DNA from: Patescibacteria group bacterium
GTDB lineage: Bacteria > Patescibacteriota > Minisyncoccia > Phycocordibacterales > SBAW01
Direction of reading: 5' to 3'
DNA length: 34,991 nucleotides
NCBI GenBank assembly: GCA_016176685.1
Contig: JACOWS010000005.1
Coordinates: 1-34,991 of the forward strand
The position numbers and the translations under genes were made by a program. Below, in pieces: positions 1 to 6,516 of this stretch. The first letter of the stretch is position 1; every line of letters starts with the position of its first letter. The notes beneath the pieces were generated by a model that was not told where the DNA came from, ran no database searches, and worked only from the letters and a program-made list of their open reading frames with translations.

Positions 1-67
1 GAGAATATGCAAGAAAGGAGAGGAGGAGCCCGAGCGCCAACAGGCCGACTCCGATGCGTTTGGTCAT
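1..67 (-). CDS. Partial exported or membrane protein, N-terminus only
   Basis: The window edge cuts this leftward gene after 22 codons. The visible N-terminus is MTKRIGVGLLALGLLLSFLA, a basic start followed by a hydrophobic core, typical of a signal peptide or membrane anchor. Nothing can be said about the mature protein. It is divergent from the exonuclease gene; a TATAAG-like box lies about 20 bases upstream on the minus strand. Being so short it could be a chance ORF, but the signal-like composition supports it. Confidence 0.5.
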   Translation of the reverse strand, partial: MTKRIGVGLLALGLLLSFLAYS

Positions 68-153
68 ATCAAAGATGGTGAAGTAAGCTTATAACACTGT
101 AATGGTCGCATATTTTTAGTCTACACATGCGAGCGGATGTGGATAGCCAGTGG

Positions 154-165
154 TACAGTTAGTGT
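154..165 (+). promoter_or_regulatory. -10 box directly upstream of xth start
   Basis: TACAGT at 154-159 is followed by only six bases before the ATG at 166. Transcription from it would start at or next to the AUG, giving a leaderless mRNA. No Shine-Dalgarno sequence is present. The same arrangement recurs at many core genes in the window. Confidence 0.5.
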
Positions 166-984
166 ATGAGAATAATCTCTTGGAACGTTAACGGGCTCCG
201 TGCTGTGCATAAAAAGGGGCTTTTTGTGCCATTTGTTAAAAAATACCAACCCGACATTATTTGTTTGCAAGAAACAAAAGCAGAACGGGGCCAGGTCGAG
301 CTTGACCTCCCAGACTATGAGGAGTACTGGAACAGCGCCTCCAAAAAGGGCTACAGCGGCACCGCTATATTTGTAAGAACAAATATAAATTCAAAAGATA
401 CGAAACTCAAGCCGATAAGTGTCGCACTGGGCCTGCCGGAGGATATAGTCAAAAAATACCAGCTCGATGGCGACCACTACGGCAATCCCAACCAGGAGGG
501 CCGGGTTATTGCGGCCGAGTTCCCTACCCTATACGTTGTTACTGTATATACCCCCAACGCCAAGCCCGACTTAAGCCGTCTTGCTCTGCGCCACAAGCAC
601 TGGGACCCGGCTTTTTTGGCATATATAAAGCGGCTGGAAGAGCGCAAGCCGGTCGTCTTTTGCGGCGACCTTAATGTCGCCCACACGCCGCAAGACCTAG
701 CCAACCCCAAGGAAAATGAGGGCGAGCACGGCTTTACCAAAGAAGAGCGCGAGGGTGCCGACCGCATCATCGCGGCCGGGTTTATCGATACCTTTCGGCT
801 CTTTACCAAAGAGCCGGGACACTACACCTGGTGGAGCCATTGGCAAAAGGCCCGCGAGCGCAATGTGGGCTGGCGGATAGACTACTTTTTCATATCAAAA
901 GCGCTAAAAAACAGGGTACAAAAGGCGCAAATTTTGCCCCAGGTCATGGGCTCGGACCACTGCCCGATCACCCTAGAGATATAG
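166..984 (+). CDS. xth: Exodeoxyribonuclease III (AP endonuclease)
   Basis: This 272-residue protein is a full-length member of the exonuclease III family, which cuts the backbone at abasic sites and removes 3' blocks during base excision repair. The N-terminus WNVNGLRA, the metal-binding Glu in CLQETKA, the GDLNVAH motif and the C-terminal GSDHCPI motif all match the family's active site in the right order. The start at 166 is chosen because the family begins at this methionine and a -10 box lies six bases upstream. It is transcribed alone, convergent with cca. Nothing is missing from the catalytic set, so activity is expected. Confidence 0.96.
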   Translation: MRIISWNVNGLRAVHKKGLFVPFVKKYQPDIICLQETKAERGQVELDLPDYEEYWNSASKKGYSGTAIFVRTNINSKDTKLKPISVALGLPEDIVKKYQLDGDHYGNPNQEGRVIAAEFPTLYVVTVYTPNAKPDLSRLALRHKHWDPAFLAYIKRLEERKPVVFCGDLNVAHTPQDLANPKENEGEHGFTKEEREGADRIIAAGFIDTFRLFTKEPGHYTWWSHWQKARERNVGWRIDYFFISKALKNRVQKAQILPQVMGSDHCPITLEI

Positions 985-1016
985 GGCCACTGCCCTATCG
1001 TGCTCGAACTCGTCAA

Positions 1017-1047
1017 TTAAAAACCCCCACAACGGAGGTTGCGGGGG
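1017..1047 (-). terminator. Terminator for cca
   Basis: Read on the minus strand, a 10-bp stem (arms 1024-1033 and 1038-1047, one G-U pair, four-base loop) is followed by a run of T (A run at 1019-1023 on the plus strand). It lies downstream of the leftward cca gene and fits an intrinsic terminator. Confidence 0.7.
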
Positions 1048-1143
1048 GTGCGGGTCGGAATCTTCAAACCTAATTTCTTAAATATCATCGGAGTGACGAT
1101 ACTGCTGAGCAAAATGCCGCTTAATCCACATTATTAATTAAGA

Positions 1144-1296
1144 GTGAGGAATTTGCGCACCGCTCAAAAGAAATATGAGTTAGAAGATAACCTGCGAACA
1201 CGTGTTTCGTCGAGCAACATCAGGGCAAATGTTTTTCGACAAGAACTGTATAAAGAACTCAATCTAGAATGTCCAGTACCCATAGTACTTTTTTAA
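1144..1296 (+). pseudogene. Possible gene remnant, 50 codons
   Basis: A GTG-started frame encodes 50 residues, rich in Arg, Lys and Glu, with RANVFRQELYKELNLECPV near the end. That segment faintly resembles the region leading into the Cys-containing core of HNH-type nucleases, where the rest of the domain would follow, but here it stops after a few residues. There is no Shine-Dalgarno site or convincing promoter. It may be the relic of a longer gene or a chance ORF; the resemblance is an impression and not an identification. Confidence 0.22.
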
Positions 1297-1337
1297 AGGA
1301 CAGTGTAAAGGACATAAAGGACAAAATCTGTGGATAA
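1295..1337. promoter_or_regulatory. AAAGGACA repeats next to a DnaA-box-like site
   Basis: AAAGGACA occurs at 1295-1302, 1307-1314 and 1316-1323. It is followed by TGTGGATAA at 1329-1337, the exact complement of the DnaA box TTATCCACA. A related cluster lies at 3104-3149 on the other side of cca and two tRNA genes. The role is unknown: it could be a DnaA-responsive control site or part of a replication region. Confidence 0.35.
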
Positions 1338-1371
1338 GCTCGACAATTAGTATTGGCAAGTCAAAATAGCT

Positions 1372-2847
1372 TTAATCCACAAAGTACTTTTTGCGTATCT
1401 CTTTTATCTCTTCTTCTTGCGCTTCCTCTTTTTTCTCCTTGCCGCCCTCCCCTTTTGCCTGCAATTCTTTAGGCGGCAGAGCCGCTAGTTCAACTACTTT
1501 TTTCTCCAAATACTCCGCGGTGTTTTTTGCAGGGTCGTCTAAGACTTCCTCCAAAAGTGCATGCAAAATCCACCCAACCCTGGGGCCAGGTTTTTCACGT
1601 GTAACCTCCATCACTCTCTTACCGTCTGTTGCAAGCATCCCGACAGAGATGGGGTCTTGTAATGCTTGGGCTATCATCGACTGGTACTTGCGCAGACGAA
1701 ACGGCTGTTCTTTGGGACGACCGGTTCCTATTCGGTCGCAGATGCGCAGGTTTATAAGCTCGTCTATGTGCTCTCGTCCCACGTTGTTTATAAGCCGCCG
1801 CACTGCAGAGAGCGTAACCTTCTCCGGGTCGGAAAAGAACATATGCCACCGCACCAGCCGCTCGGCCAGGTCGATGGTTTCGCGCGGAAACTTGAGTCCT
1901 TCTAAAATTTTCTTCACCATGCGGGCCCCCACCACCTCGTGCCCGTGGAAGGTCCAATCCTTTTTTTCCTCCGACCATCGGCGGGCTTTTGGTTTGCCCA
2001 CGTCGTGGAAGAGCCCGGCAAGCCGTATTATAAGCGGCCACTCCTTGTCGGCGGCGTGCTGGAGCGTGCGCATATTATGTTCAAAAACGTCATACTTGTG
2101 GGCCTGGTTCTGCAGAACCCCCACCCCCTGCTCTAGCTCTGGCGAAATGTGGGCCAAAACCCCCATAGAGTGGGCCAAAAGCAGAGCCTTCATCGGCTTG
2201 GGAGAGTTTAAAATCCTTATGAACTCGTCCCTCACCCGCTCTTTTGAGATTTTACCTAGTTGAGAAACGGTCTGTTTCATCGCCTCTTTTGTGAGTTCCT
2301 CTATGGAAAAGTTAAGCTCGGCACTAAGGCGCACCGCCCGCAGTATCCGCAGTGCGTCTTCCTCAAACCGCTCTCTTGGCTCCCCCACTGCCCGCAACCT
2401 ATTGTCCTTTATGTCCTTTATACCATCGTAAAGGTCAACCAGCTTGTTCTGTGACGGGTCAAATGCCAGTGCATTTATGGTAAAGTCTCGCCTTTTGAGA
2501 TCTTCTTCCAGTTTATGGCTAAAAACAACAGTATCCGGGCGCCTGGCGTCGCTATACCTCCCTTCCGTGCGGTAAGGGGTGACCTCAACCACCTTTAATG
2601 TGTCATCTTCTATCCCCTCATTGACCACGCCCACTGTCCCAAACTCGTTGGTATAGAAGGTTTTTTCAAACAAACCCTGTATCTCATCCGGGTTAGCATT
2701 GGTGGTAACATCCCAGTCGTTTGGCTTTTTGCCTAGCACCAGGTCGCGCACGCACCCACCCACAACCCAGGCCTCAAACCCCGCCTTTTGGAGCTTTTCT
2801 GTAACACGCAATACTTCTGCGGGGATTTGGCTTAGAGACCGTTGCAT
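1372..2847 (-). CDS. cca: CCA tRNA nucleotidyltransferase with HD domain
   Basis: The 491-residue protein adds or repairs the 3' CCA of tRNAs, or less likely acts as a poly(A) polymerase. The nucleotidyltransferase head shows GGCVRDLVLG near residues 30-39 and the metal-binding pair in DWDVTT (D44, D46). RRDFTINALAFDP and the ERFEEDALRILRAVR helix follow. A C-terminal HD phosphohydrolase domain is present (GLFHDVGKPKA, then HGHEVVGARM). The tail is lysine- and glutamate-rich. The -10 box TAGAAT lies six bases before the ATG on the minus strand, so a leaderless mRNA is likely. The three tRNAs just rightward and tRNA-Gly(TCC) further on lack an encoded CCA, so this enzyme should be essential. 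Confidence 0.95.
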   Translation of the reverse strand: MQRSLSQIPAEVLRVTEKLQKAGFEAWVVGGCVRDLVLGKKPNDWDVTTNANPDEIQGLFEKTFYTNEFGTVGVVNEGIEDDTLKVVEVTPYRTEGRYSDARRPDTVVFSHKLEEDLKRRDFTINALAFDPSQNKLVDLYDGIKDIKDNRLRAVGEPRERFEEDALRILRAVRLSAELNFSIEELTKEAMKQTVSQLGKISKERVRDEFIRILNSPKPMKALLLAHSMGVLAHISPELEQGVGVLQNQAHKYDVFEHNMRTLQHAADKEWPLIIRLAGLFHDVGKPKARRWSEEKKDWTFHGHEVVGARMVKKILEGLKFPRETIDLAERLVRWHMFFSDPEKVTLSAVRRLINNVGREHIDELINLRICDRIGTGRPKEQPFRLRKYQSMIAQALQDPISVGMLATDGKRVMEVTREKPGPRVGWILHALLEEVLDDPAKNTAEYLEKKVVELAALPPKELQAKGEGGKEKKEEAQEEEIKEIRKKYFVD

Positions 2848-2870
2848 GGCACAATTCTACACGATAAGTT

Positions 2871-2942
2871 GCGCCCGTGGTGAAATGGATATCATCACTG
2901 CCTTCGAAGCAGTTGTTGCAGGTTCGAGTCCTGCCGGGCGCA
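2871..2942 (+). tRNA. tRNA-Arg (anticodon TCG)
   Basis: The acceptor arms GCGCCCG (2871-2877) and CGGGCGC (2935-2941) pair perfectly. The anticodon stem ACTGC/GCAGT encloses the loop CTTCGAA with anticodon TCG, and the T arm GCAGG-TTCGAGT-CCTGC is canonical. The discriminator is A2942. No CCA is encoded. It is divergent from cca, 23 bases from its start codon. Confidence 0.95.
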
Positions 2943-3018
2943 CAAAAGCCAAAATAGTTGACGAGCAAATTCGACTTGTGACCACAGGTACTATATATTT
3001 GTTAGGCAGATCAGGTTA

Positions 3019-3089
3019 GCGGTCATAGTTTAGTGGTAGGACGGCTCCTTGCCAAGGAGCAGGCGCGAGTTCGATTCTCGCTGACCGCA
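3019..3089 (+). tRNA. tRNA-Gly (anticodon GCC)
   Basis: The acceptor arms GCGGTCA and TGACCGC pair. The anticodon stem GCTCC/GGAGC encloses TTGCCAA (anticodon GCC), and the T arm GCGAG-TTCGATT-CTCGC is canonical. CCA is not encoded. It lies 76 bases after tRNA-Arg in the same direction, so the two could be cotranscribed. Confidence 0.95.
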
Positions 3090-3103
3090 CATTTCTTAGG
3101 TTT

Positions 3104-3149
3104 TTAGGACATTATGTGGATAACATTGGGGACATGTGCATAAAGGACA
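3104..3149. promoter_or_regulatory. Pair of DnaA-box-like sites with GGACA repeats
   Basis: TGTGGATAA (3115-3123) and TGTGCATAA (3135-3143) both match the complement of the DnaA box consensus TTATNCACA and are spaced exactly 20 bases apart. They are interleaved with TTAGGACA (3104-3111), GGGGACA and AAAGGACA (3142-3149). The same two motifs occur together at 1295-1337. No dnaA, dnaN or long AT-rich tract is visible here, so an origin is not established. Confidence 0.4.
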
Positions 3150-3184
3150 AGTCTTATAGACCTTTATGTTACTTAAGAAACACT

Positions 3185-3190
3185 TATAGT
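3185..3190 (+). promoter_or_regulatory. -10 box of the yraN-like gene
   Basis: TATAGT lies just upstream of several possible in-frame starts (GTG 3193, GTG 3202, ATG 3214). Transcription should begin near 3197, which excludes 3193 and leaves a very short leader for 3202 or 3214. Confidence 0.45.
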
Positions 3191-3213
3191 TAGTGGTTCA
3201 TGTGAAATCTGTC

Positions 3214-3648
3214 ATGGCAGTATCAAAAAAGAGGAAAATAGGCGATAATGGCGAGGAAGTTGCCTGTAAATACCTTGAAAATAAGGGTTTTTCAGTAATC
3301 GAGCGCAACTATTGGAGGCCGTGGGGAGAGATAGATATAGTGGCTAAAAAGGGCTCTATTCTTAGTTTTGTAGAGGTAAAGTCAGTTTCTGCAGACCTTT
3401 CACGTGTAACTCCTCTCGAAGGCGGTTCACGTGGAACGTCCGCCGGATTGGCCGGGCGCGGTGGCCTTAGGCCGGAGGAAAATGTGCATCCGGCAAAGAT
3501 TAAACGCCTAAGCAGAGCCATTCAGACCTATTTATTGGAGAAAAAAGTCGGAGATGAGGTGGAGTGGCGTATAGACATTGCCTGTGTCTTTTTGGATTTT
3601 GACCTTAAGAGAGCTCGGGTGGAACACTGGGAAAACGTTATTTTTTGA
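3214..3648 (+). CDS. YraN/UPF0102 family nuclease-like protein with internal insertion
   Basis: This 144-residue protein belongs to the UPF0102 (YraN) family, which has a restriction-endonuclease-like fold and an uncertain role in DNA metabolism. The family signature is clear: GEEVACKYLENKGFSVIERN, then GEIDIVAKKG and FVEVKS, with the presumed metal-binding Asp and the Glu of the EVK motif. Relative to the usual FVEVK-to-Arg-rich-helix spacing there are about 20 extra residues (from LEGGSRG to GLRP, roughly 3415-3475). They are encoded by GC-rich, palindromic DNA unlike the rest of the gene. The ATG at 3214 gives the usual N-terminal length; GTG 3202 is an alternative. tRNA-Pro follows closely. 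Confidence 0.85.
   Translation: MAVSKKRKIGDNGEEVACKYLENKGFSVIERNYWRPWGEIDIVAKKGSILSFVEVKSVSADLSRVTPLEGGSRGTSAGLAGRGGLRPEENVHPAKIKRLSRAIQTYLLEKKVGDEVEWRIDIACVFLDFDLKRARVEHWENVIF
3415..3477 (+). repeat. Palindromic insertion inside the yraN-like gene
   Basis: A GC-rich stretch of about 60 bases contains two adjoining foldbacks. The first is GGCGGTTC (3421-3428) against GAAC and CCGCC (3434-3444). The second has CCGG/GGCC arms around 3443-3475. It keeps the reading frame and adds about 20 Gly/Arg-rich residues at a place where relatives have none. It recalls the in-frame palindromic insertions in the methyltransferase and recJ, but the core sequence is different. Confidence 0.4.
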
Positions 3649-3692
3649 TTTGTATGGTAAATTTGACAAACTCTCCTTTGCGAGCAGCGGGC

Positions 3693-3730
3693 TGCGCCCG
3701 TCGTAGCTCGCTTCGGCGAGCGAAGACGGG
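3693..3730 (+). promoter_or_regulatory. Leader hairpin overlapping the 5' end of tRNA-Pro
   Basis: GCCCGTC pairs with GACGGGC, enclosing GCTCGC-TTCG-GCGAGC, a very stable two-part hairpin with a GTA/GAA internal loop. Its right arm uses the first bases of tRNA-Pro (from 3727), so the hairpin and the tRNA acceptor stem are mutually exclusive. It may affect RNase P processing or may simply be a repeat inserted next to the tRNA. Confidence 0.45.
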
Positions 3731-3797
3731 CCGTAGTATACCGGTAGTACACCTGCTTTGGGAGCAGGTAGACTGGGTTCGATTCCCAGCGGCCCGA
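3727..3797 (+). tRNA. tRNA-Pro (anticodon TGG)
   Basis: The acceptor arms CGGGCCG (3727-3733) and CGGCCCG (3790-3796) pair. The anticodon stem CCTGC/GCAGG encloses TTTGGGA (anticodon TGG). The T stem CTGGG/CCCAG (3773-3777, 3785-3789) has a seven-base loop TTCGATT. CCA is not encoded. Its 3' portion is repeated twice immediately downstream. Confidence 0.94.
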
Positions 3798-3888
3798 AAG
3801 CAAGCCGGTTCATGCTGGGTAACCCTCCCAGCGGCCCGAAAGCAAGCCGGTTCATGCTGGGTAACCCTCCCAGCGGCCCGAAAGCAAG
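3784..3888 (+). repeat. Tandem repeats of the tRNA-Pro 3' end (42-bp period)
   Basis: A 21-base block ending the tRNA (TCCCAGCGGCCCGAAAGCAA plus G) occurs at 3784, 3826 and 3868. Two identical 21-base spacers separate the copies. Each extra copy can fold as CTGGG-seven bases-CCCAG followed by CGGCCCGA, exactly the T arm plus 3' acceptor strand of tRNA-Pro with loop TAACCCT in place of TTCGATT. The repeats end two bases before the methyltransferase ATG, so they form its leader or its promoter region. Confidence 0.85.
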
Positions 3889-3889
3889 T

Positions 3890-4903
3890 ATGGAACGTAT
3901 AACACTTACAACCAAACCATCAGATGGTTATGCACTGCTTGACTCCGGCGGGGAAGAGAAGCTTGAGCGCTATGGCAATATGGTGCTGGCACGCCCAGAC
4001 CCGCAGGCGCTGTGGCCTAAAAACTTGCCGGAATGGAATCACCGCCAAGAGCGGGACCCCACCCTTGGCGGTGGGTGGGACACAGCAGATGCTCAATACG
4101 TTAGAGAGGGGAATAGCGGCCACTGGGTGGGGAATATACCAAAAGAATGGCCGATAGAATTTGGCGGTCTGCGCTTTTTGATTAGGCCGACTAGTTTTAA
4201 ACACACGGGCCTTTTCCCCGAACAGTTGCCCAACTGGGAGTGGCTTTCAAAGTTGGTTGTATCGGTGCTTGCGCTGAATGCCGGTGAGGAGACTGAGCCA
4301 CCCGCGAAGCGGGTAATAGGCTCCGAGGCGGCGTTCAGCGCAAGCACTTCTGCATCAGATAGGCTTGTTTCTGTGCTCAATCTCTTTGCCTACACAGGGG
4401 GAGCCACGCTTGCCGCGGCCAAGGCAGGGGCCAGTGTGGTACATGTAGACGCCTCAAAAACAGCAGTGGCCTGGGCGCGGGAAAATGCCGCCGCTTCAGG
4501 CCTGGCAAGCAAACCTATCCGCTGGCTCGTCGAGGATGTCTTGGTGTTTGTAAGGCGGGAGATAAAACGCGGTAACCGTTATGACATCATCATTATGGAC
4601 CCGCCGTCCTTTGGCCACGGGCCCAAAGATGAGTTGTGGAAGATAGAGGAACATCTTATCCCACTCGTGAAGGAGTGCGCGGAACTGCTGTCGGAAAAAC
4701 CGCTCGGTTTTTTGATAAACGGGTATGCGGCGGGATATTCACCGCTTGCATTTGCCTACAACCTGGAGCCGTTACTAAAAAAATATGGCGGTACTATCCA
4801 GTATGGCGACCTCACGATAGAAGAGCAGGCCCGTTCGACGCACTCAGGGCAGGGAAGTGAGCGGCTCTTACCTTGTGGCATTTTTGCCCGCTGGCAGGCT
4901 TGA
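3890..4903 (+). CDS. Class I SAM-dependent methyltransferase (RlmI-like) with inserted repeat
   Basis: The 337-residue protein resembles the C-terminal catalytic part of rRNA large-subunit methyltransferases such as RlmI. Motif I is NLFAYTGGATLAAAKAG, the acidic loop is VHVDASKTAV, and the catalytic-type motif is IIMDPPSFGHGP. An N-terminal region of about 125 residues ends in WEWLSKLV. Between that and motif I lie about 28 residues (from SVLALNAG to SASTSAS) that derive from a palindromic DNA insertion also found in recJ. A longer frame begins in the tRNA-Pro repeats, but its N-terminus is only translated repeat, so the ATG at 3890 is preferred. The substrate cannot be named from sequence. 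It is convergent with the protease gene. Confidence 0.85.
   Translation: MERITLTTKPSDGYALLDSGGEEKLERYGNMVLARPDPQALWPKNLPEWNHRQERDPTLGGGWDTADAQYVREGNSGHWVGNIPKEWPIEFGGLRFLIRPTSFKHTGLFPEQLPNWEWLSKLVVSVLALNAGEETEPPAKRVIGSEAAFSASTSASDRLVSVLNLFAYTGGATLAAAKAGASVVHVDASKTAVAWARENAAASGLASKPIRWLVEDVLVFVRREIKRGNRYDIIIMDPPSFGHGPKDELWKIEEHLIPLVKECAELLSEKPLGFLINGYAAGYSPLAFAYNLEPLLKKYGGTIQYGDLTIEEQARSTHSGQGSERLLPCGIFARWQA
4265..4347 (+). repeat. Family C palindromic insertion in the methyltransferase gene
   Basis: A 19-bp inverted repeat (4265-4283 against 4329-4347, one G-T pair) encloses a 45-base loop. The segment 4288-4332 is 43/45 identical to 24224-24268 inside recJ and is read in the same frame in both (TEPPAKRVIGS). 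The outer stems of the two copies are unrelated. The core itself folds around ACCCGC-GAA-GCGGGT. Confidence 0.9.
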
Positions 4904-4920
4904 CCCCTGCATCAAGCACT

Positions 4921-6087
4921 CTAGCGGTGCTCTATAGCATCTTTTAGCTTTCCCAATTCTGCTTTTGCTGTGGAGCTTGCAAATGCCGCCTCCCCGTCGG
5001 AAAGGTTTTGTGATAAAAGTTCCGCGAGTCCTCCTTGGCCCTCTGCCGTCAAGCTGCGGTTTATATGCGCTATGGTAATAGCGCGCAGGTCGCGCTCGGC
5101 CGTTGAGGTGGCGGCGGTAGAGGTGACTATAATGCCGGCAAGCTTGCCGTCCTGTGCGCGCACCACCGCCCCGCCGGACGATCCCCCCTGCGAAACAACG
5201 GTTCCGCCTATGGAAAAAAGGTCTACCTGCTGTGGGTTGTCAAAGGTAAACAGTCCGCGCACGGCCGCATAGGCCGAAGTAATATACAAATTAAGCGTTA
5301 TCGTTTGTCCGTCAAGAAACCCGGCCGGGTATGCCGCCAGTAGCATACTGTCGCCCGGCGTTGGCAAGGAACCTGTCATGGCAATGAACGGGAAAGTGGT
5401 CGGGAAAGGAATACTCGGCCCTGTTGGCCCCGTAATGTGCAAAAAGGCGTAGTCGTGCTCCCCGGTGCCGGTCCCTTGCTCCTGTACTATCTGCGAAGCG
5501 TTGGCATCTACCCACGCGGGCGGCAGATACAATAATTCTGCACGGTACATAGCGCGCGCGGGGCTGCCGGTGCGCAGTACACAGTCGACATTGCCCTCTG
5601 TGGGGTAGTCTCGCAGTAAAAAGTATTGCCCAACGTGCGCGTTGGTAAGCACCACACCGCGGCTGTCGACCAAAACTCCACTGCCGGATATAGGTTTAAA
5701 AGAGCCGCCCGCTTTGGTGGTACATAAAATGTTCACTAACGCCTCGCGGGTTTGTGTGTTGAGGACGGTTGAGTCTATAGCGGGCGCGAGGGGCAGGGCA
5801 GGAGGGGTTGAGGGCGCCACTGGTGTTGCAATGGGCGCGGCGGCGGTTTTGTGCGCAGGGGTGGGCTCCTGTGGCGTTACAGGGGTACTTAGTGTGGGCG
5901 GCACCTCTGCTACAGTAGAGGTCGCTACCTCTACAGATACTTGCCACTCTCCTGCCACTGGAGTTTCTCCAGCCATTGGAGTAACTGATGTGTAAGTAGA
6001 GAGCGAGGTAAAAAACCCGCCAAGAGCTATTAAGACAGCGGTAGCAAACAGCGCAAGCTTCCCCAGTAGCGAATAAAAGAAATCCAT
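4921..6087 (-). CDS. Membrane-anchored trypsin-like serine protease
   Basis: This protein of about 388 residues has a short cytoplasmic start, one hydrophobic segment (LALFATAVLIALGGFF), then about 80 residues rich in Pro, Thr and Ala that look like a flexible surface linker. A chymotrypsin-fold domain follows. The catalytic triad is visible: His in VVLTNAHV, Asp in EHDYAFLH and Ser in SQGGSSGGAV. No PDZ domain follows. The family cleaves misfolded or surface proteins outside the membrane. ATG 6087 is chosen because it starts the membrane segment and has TATAGT/TATATC boxes 4-9 bases upstream; the longer frame adds 12 unlikely residues. Confidence 0.88.
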   Translation of the reverse strand: MDFFYSLLGKLALFATAVLIALGGFFTSLSTYTSVTPMAGETPVAGEWQVSVEVATSTVAEVPPTLSTPVTPQEPTPAHKTAAAPIATPVAPSTPPALPLAPAIDSTVLNTQTREALVNILCTTKAGGSFKPISGSGVLVDSRGVVLTNAHVGQYFLLRDYPTEGNVDCVLRTGSPARAMYRAELLYLPPAWVDANASQIVQEQGTGTGEHDYAFLHITGPTGPSIPFPTTFPFIAMTGSLPTPGDSMLLAAYPAGFLDGQTITLNLYITSAYAAVRGLFTFDNPQQVDLFSIGGTVVSQGGSSGGAVVRAQDGKLAGIIVTSTAATSTAERDLRAITIAHINRSLTAEGQGGLAELLSQNLSDGEAAFASSTAKAELGKLKDAIEHR

Positions 6088-6137
6088 AGTAGATATACTA
6101 TACACGTGGTAGAACGAATCCACCGTCGCGAATCTAA

Positions 6138-6171
6138 GCGGGCCTGCCCGCCGAAGTCCGCTGTGGCGGAC
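6138..6171 (+). repeat. Palindromic leader upstream of tRNA-Gly(TCC)
   Basis: Two adjacent hairpins, GCGGGC-CT-GCCCGC and GTCCGC-TGT-GGCGGAC, lie directly before the tRNA. They are GC-rich and unlike the gene sequences around them, and resemble dispersed palindromic repeats. A role in tRNA processing is possible but not shown. Confidence 0.5.
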
Positions 6172-6175
6172 AAAG

Positions 6176-6246
6176 GCGGGATTAGTTTAGTGGTAAAACG
6201 ACAGTTTTCCAAACTGTAGTTACCGGTTCGATTCCGGTATCCCGCA
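6176..6246 (+). tRNA. tRNA-Gly (anticodon TCC)
   Basis: The acceptor arms GCGGGAT (6176-6182) and ATCCCGC (6239-6245) pair. The anticodon stem ACAGT/ACTGT holds TTTCCAA (anticodon TCC), and the T arm CCGG-TTCGATT-CCGG is present. CCA is not encoded. It is divergent from the protease gene. Confidence 0.94.
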
Positions 6247-6413
6247 CTATCGAGGAATTTGCAAGCCGGAACTCGCCGCCGCGCAGGGCACGGCGGCTCG
6301 CGCGCACTGCCATTTAGGGTTTATTTCGAATCTGCCGTTTCGCATTGGAAAAAGGCATTTTGGGGCATATAATCCTTAATCACTGGAATCTCCTTGTTTT
6401 GGCCACCGCGAGC

Positions 6414-6442
6414 TTGACGCGATTACAGGACTATGCTATAAG
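6414..6442 (+). promoter_or_regulatory. Sigma-70-type promoter of the accessory pair
   Basis: TTGACG (6414-6419) and TATAAG (6437-6442) are separated by 17 bases, with a TGC extension before the -10. The 12 bases GACTATGCTATA (6429-6440) are identical to those in the promoter at 18105-18133. Transcription should start near 6449. Confidence 0.8.
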
Positions 6443-6451
6443 ATTTACAGC

Positions 6452-6476
6452 CTACAAAGACATCATGTCTTTGTAG
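6452..6476 (+). promoter_or_regulatory. 5'-terminal hairpin of the accessory transcript
   Basis: Arms of 11 bases, CTACAAAGACA and TGTCTTTGTAG, enclose only TCA. The hairpin would begin about three bases from the predicted transcription start, a position that usually stabilises mRNA against 5' decay. Confidence 0.6.
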
Positions 6477-6516
6477 AAAAGTCCTTTTACATCAAGCAAA
6501 AAGGAGGTAAGAACCT

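Larger units (their letters stand above)
985..1371. other. Intergenic region between xth and cca
   Basis: The 387 bases between the convergent xth and cca genes hold a leftward terminator near 1017-1047, a possible 50-codon gene remnant at 1144-1296, three AAAGGACA repeats at 1295-1323 and a perfect DnaA-box-like sequence at 1329-1337. The composition is AT-richer than the neighbouring genes. Confidence 0.6.

Noticed and set aside
1391-2263. 290-codon plus-strand frame antisense to cca
   Set aside because: Ser/Arg-rich shadow of the CCA-adding enzyme without any domain or ribosome site.
3758-3889. N-terminal extension of the methyltransferase frame with repeated GNPPSGPKASRFML-like residues
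   Set aside because: It is only the translation of tRNA-Pro 3' sequence and its tandem repeats; the family-like protein begins at ATG 3890.
4911-4935. Terminator between the methyltransferase and protease genes
   Set aside because: The AGCAC/GTGCT stem is only five base pairs and has no T run.
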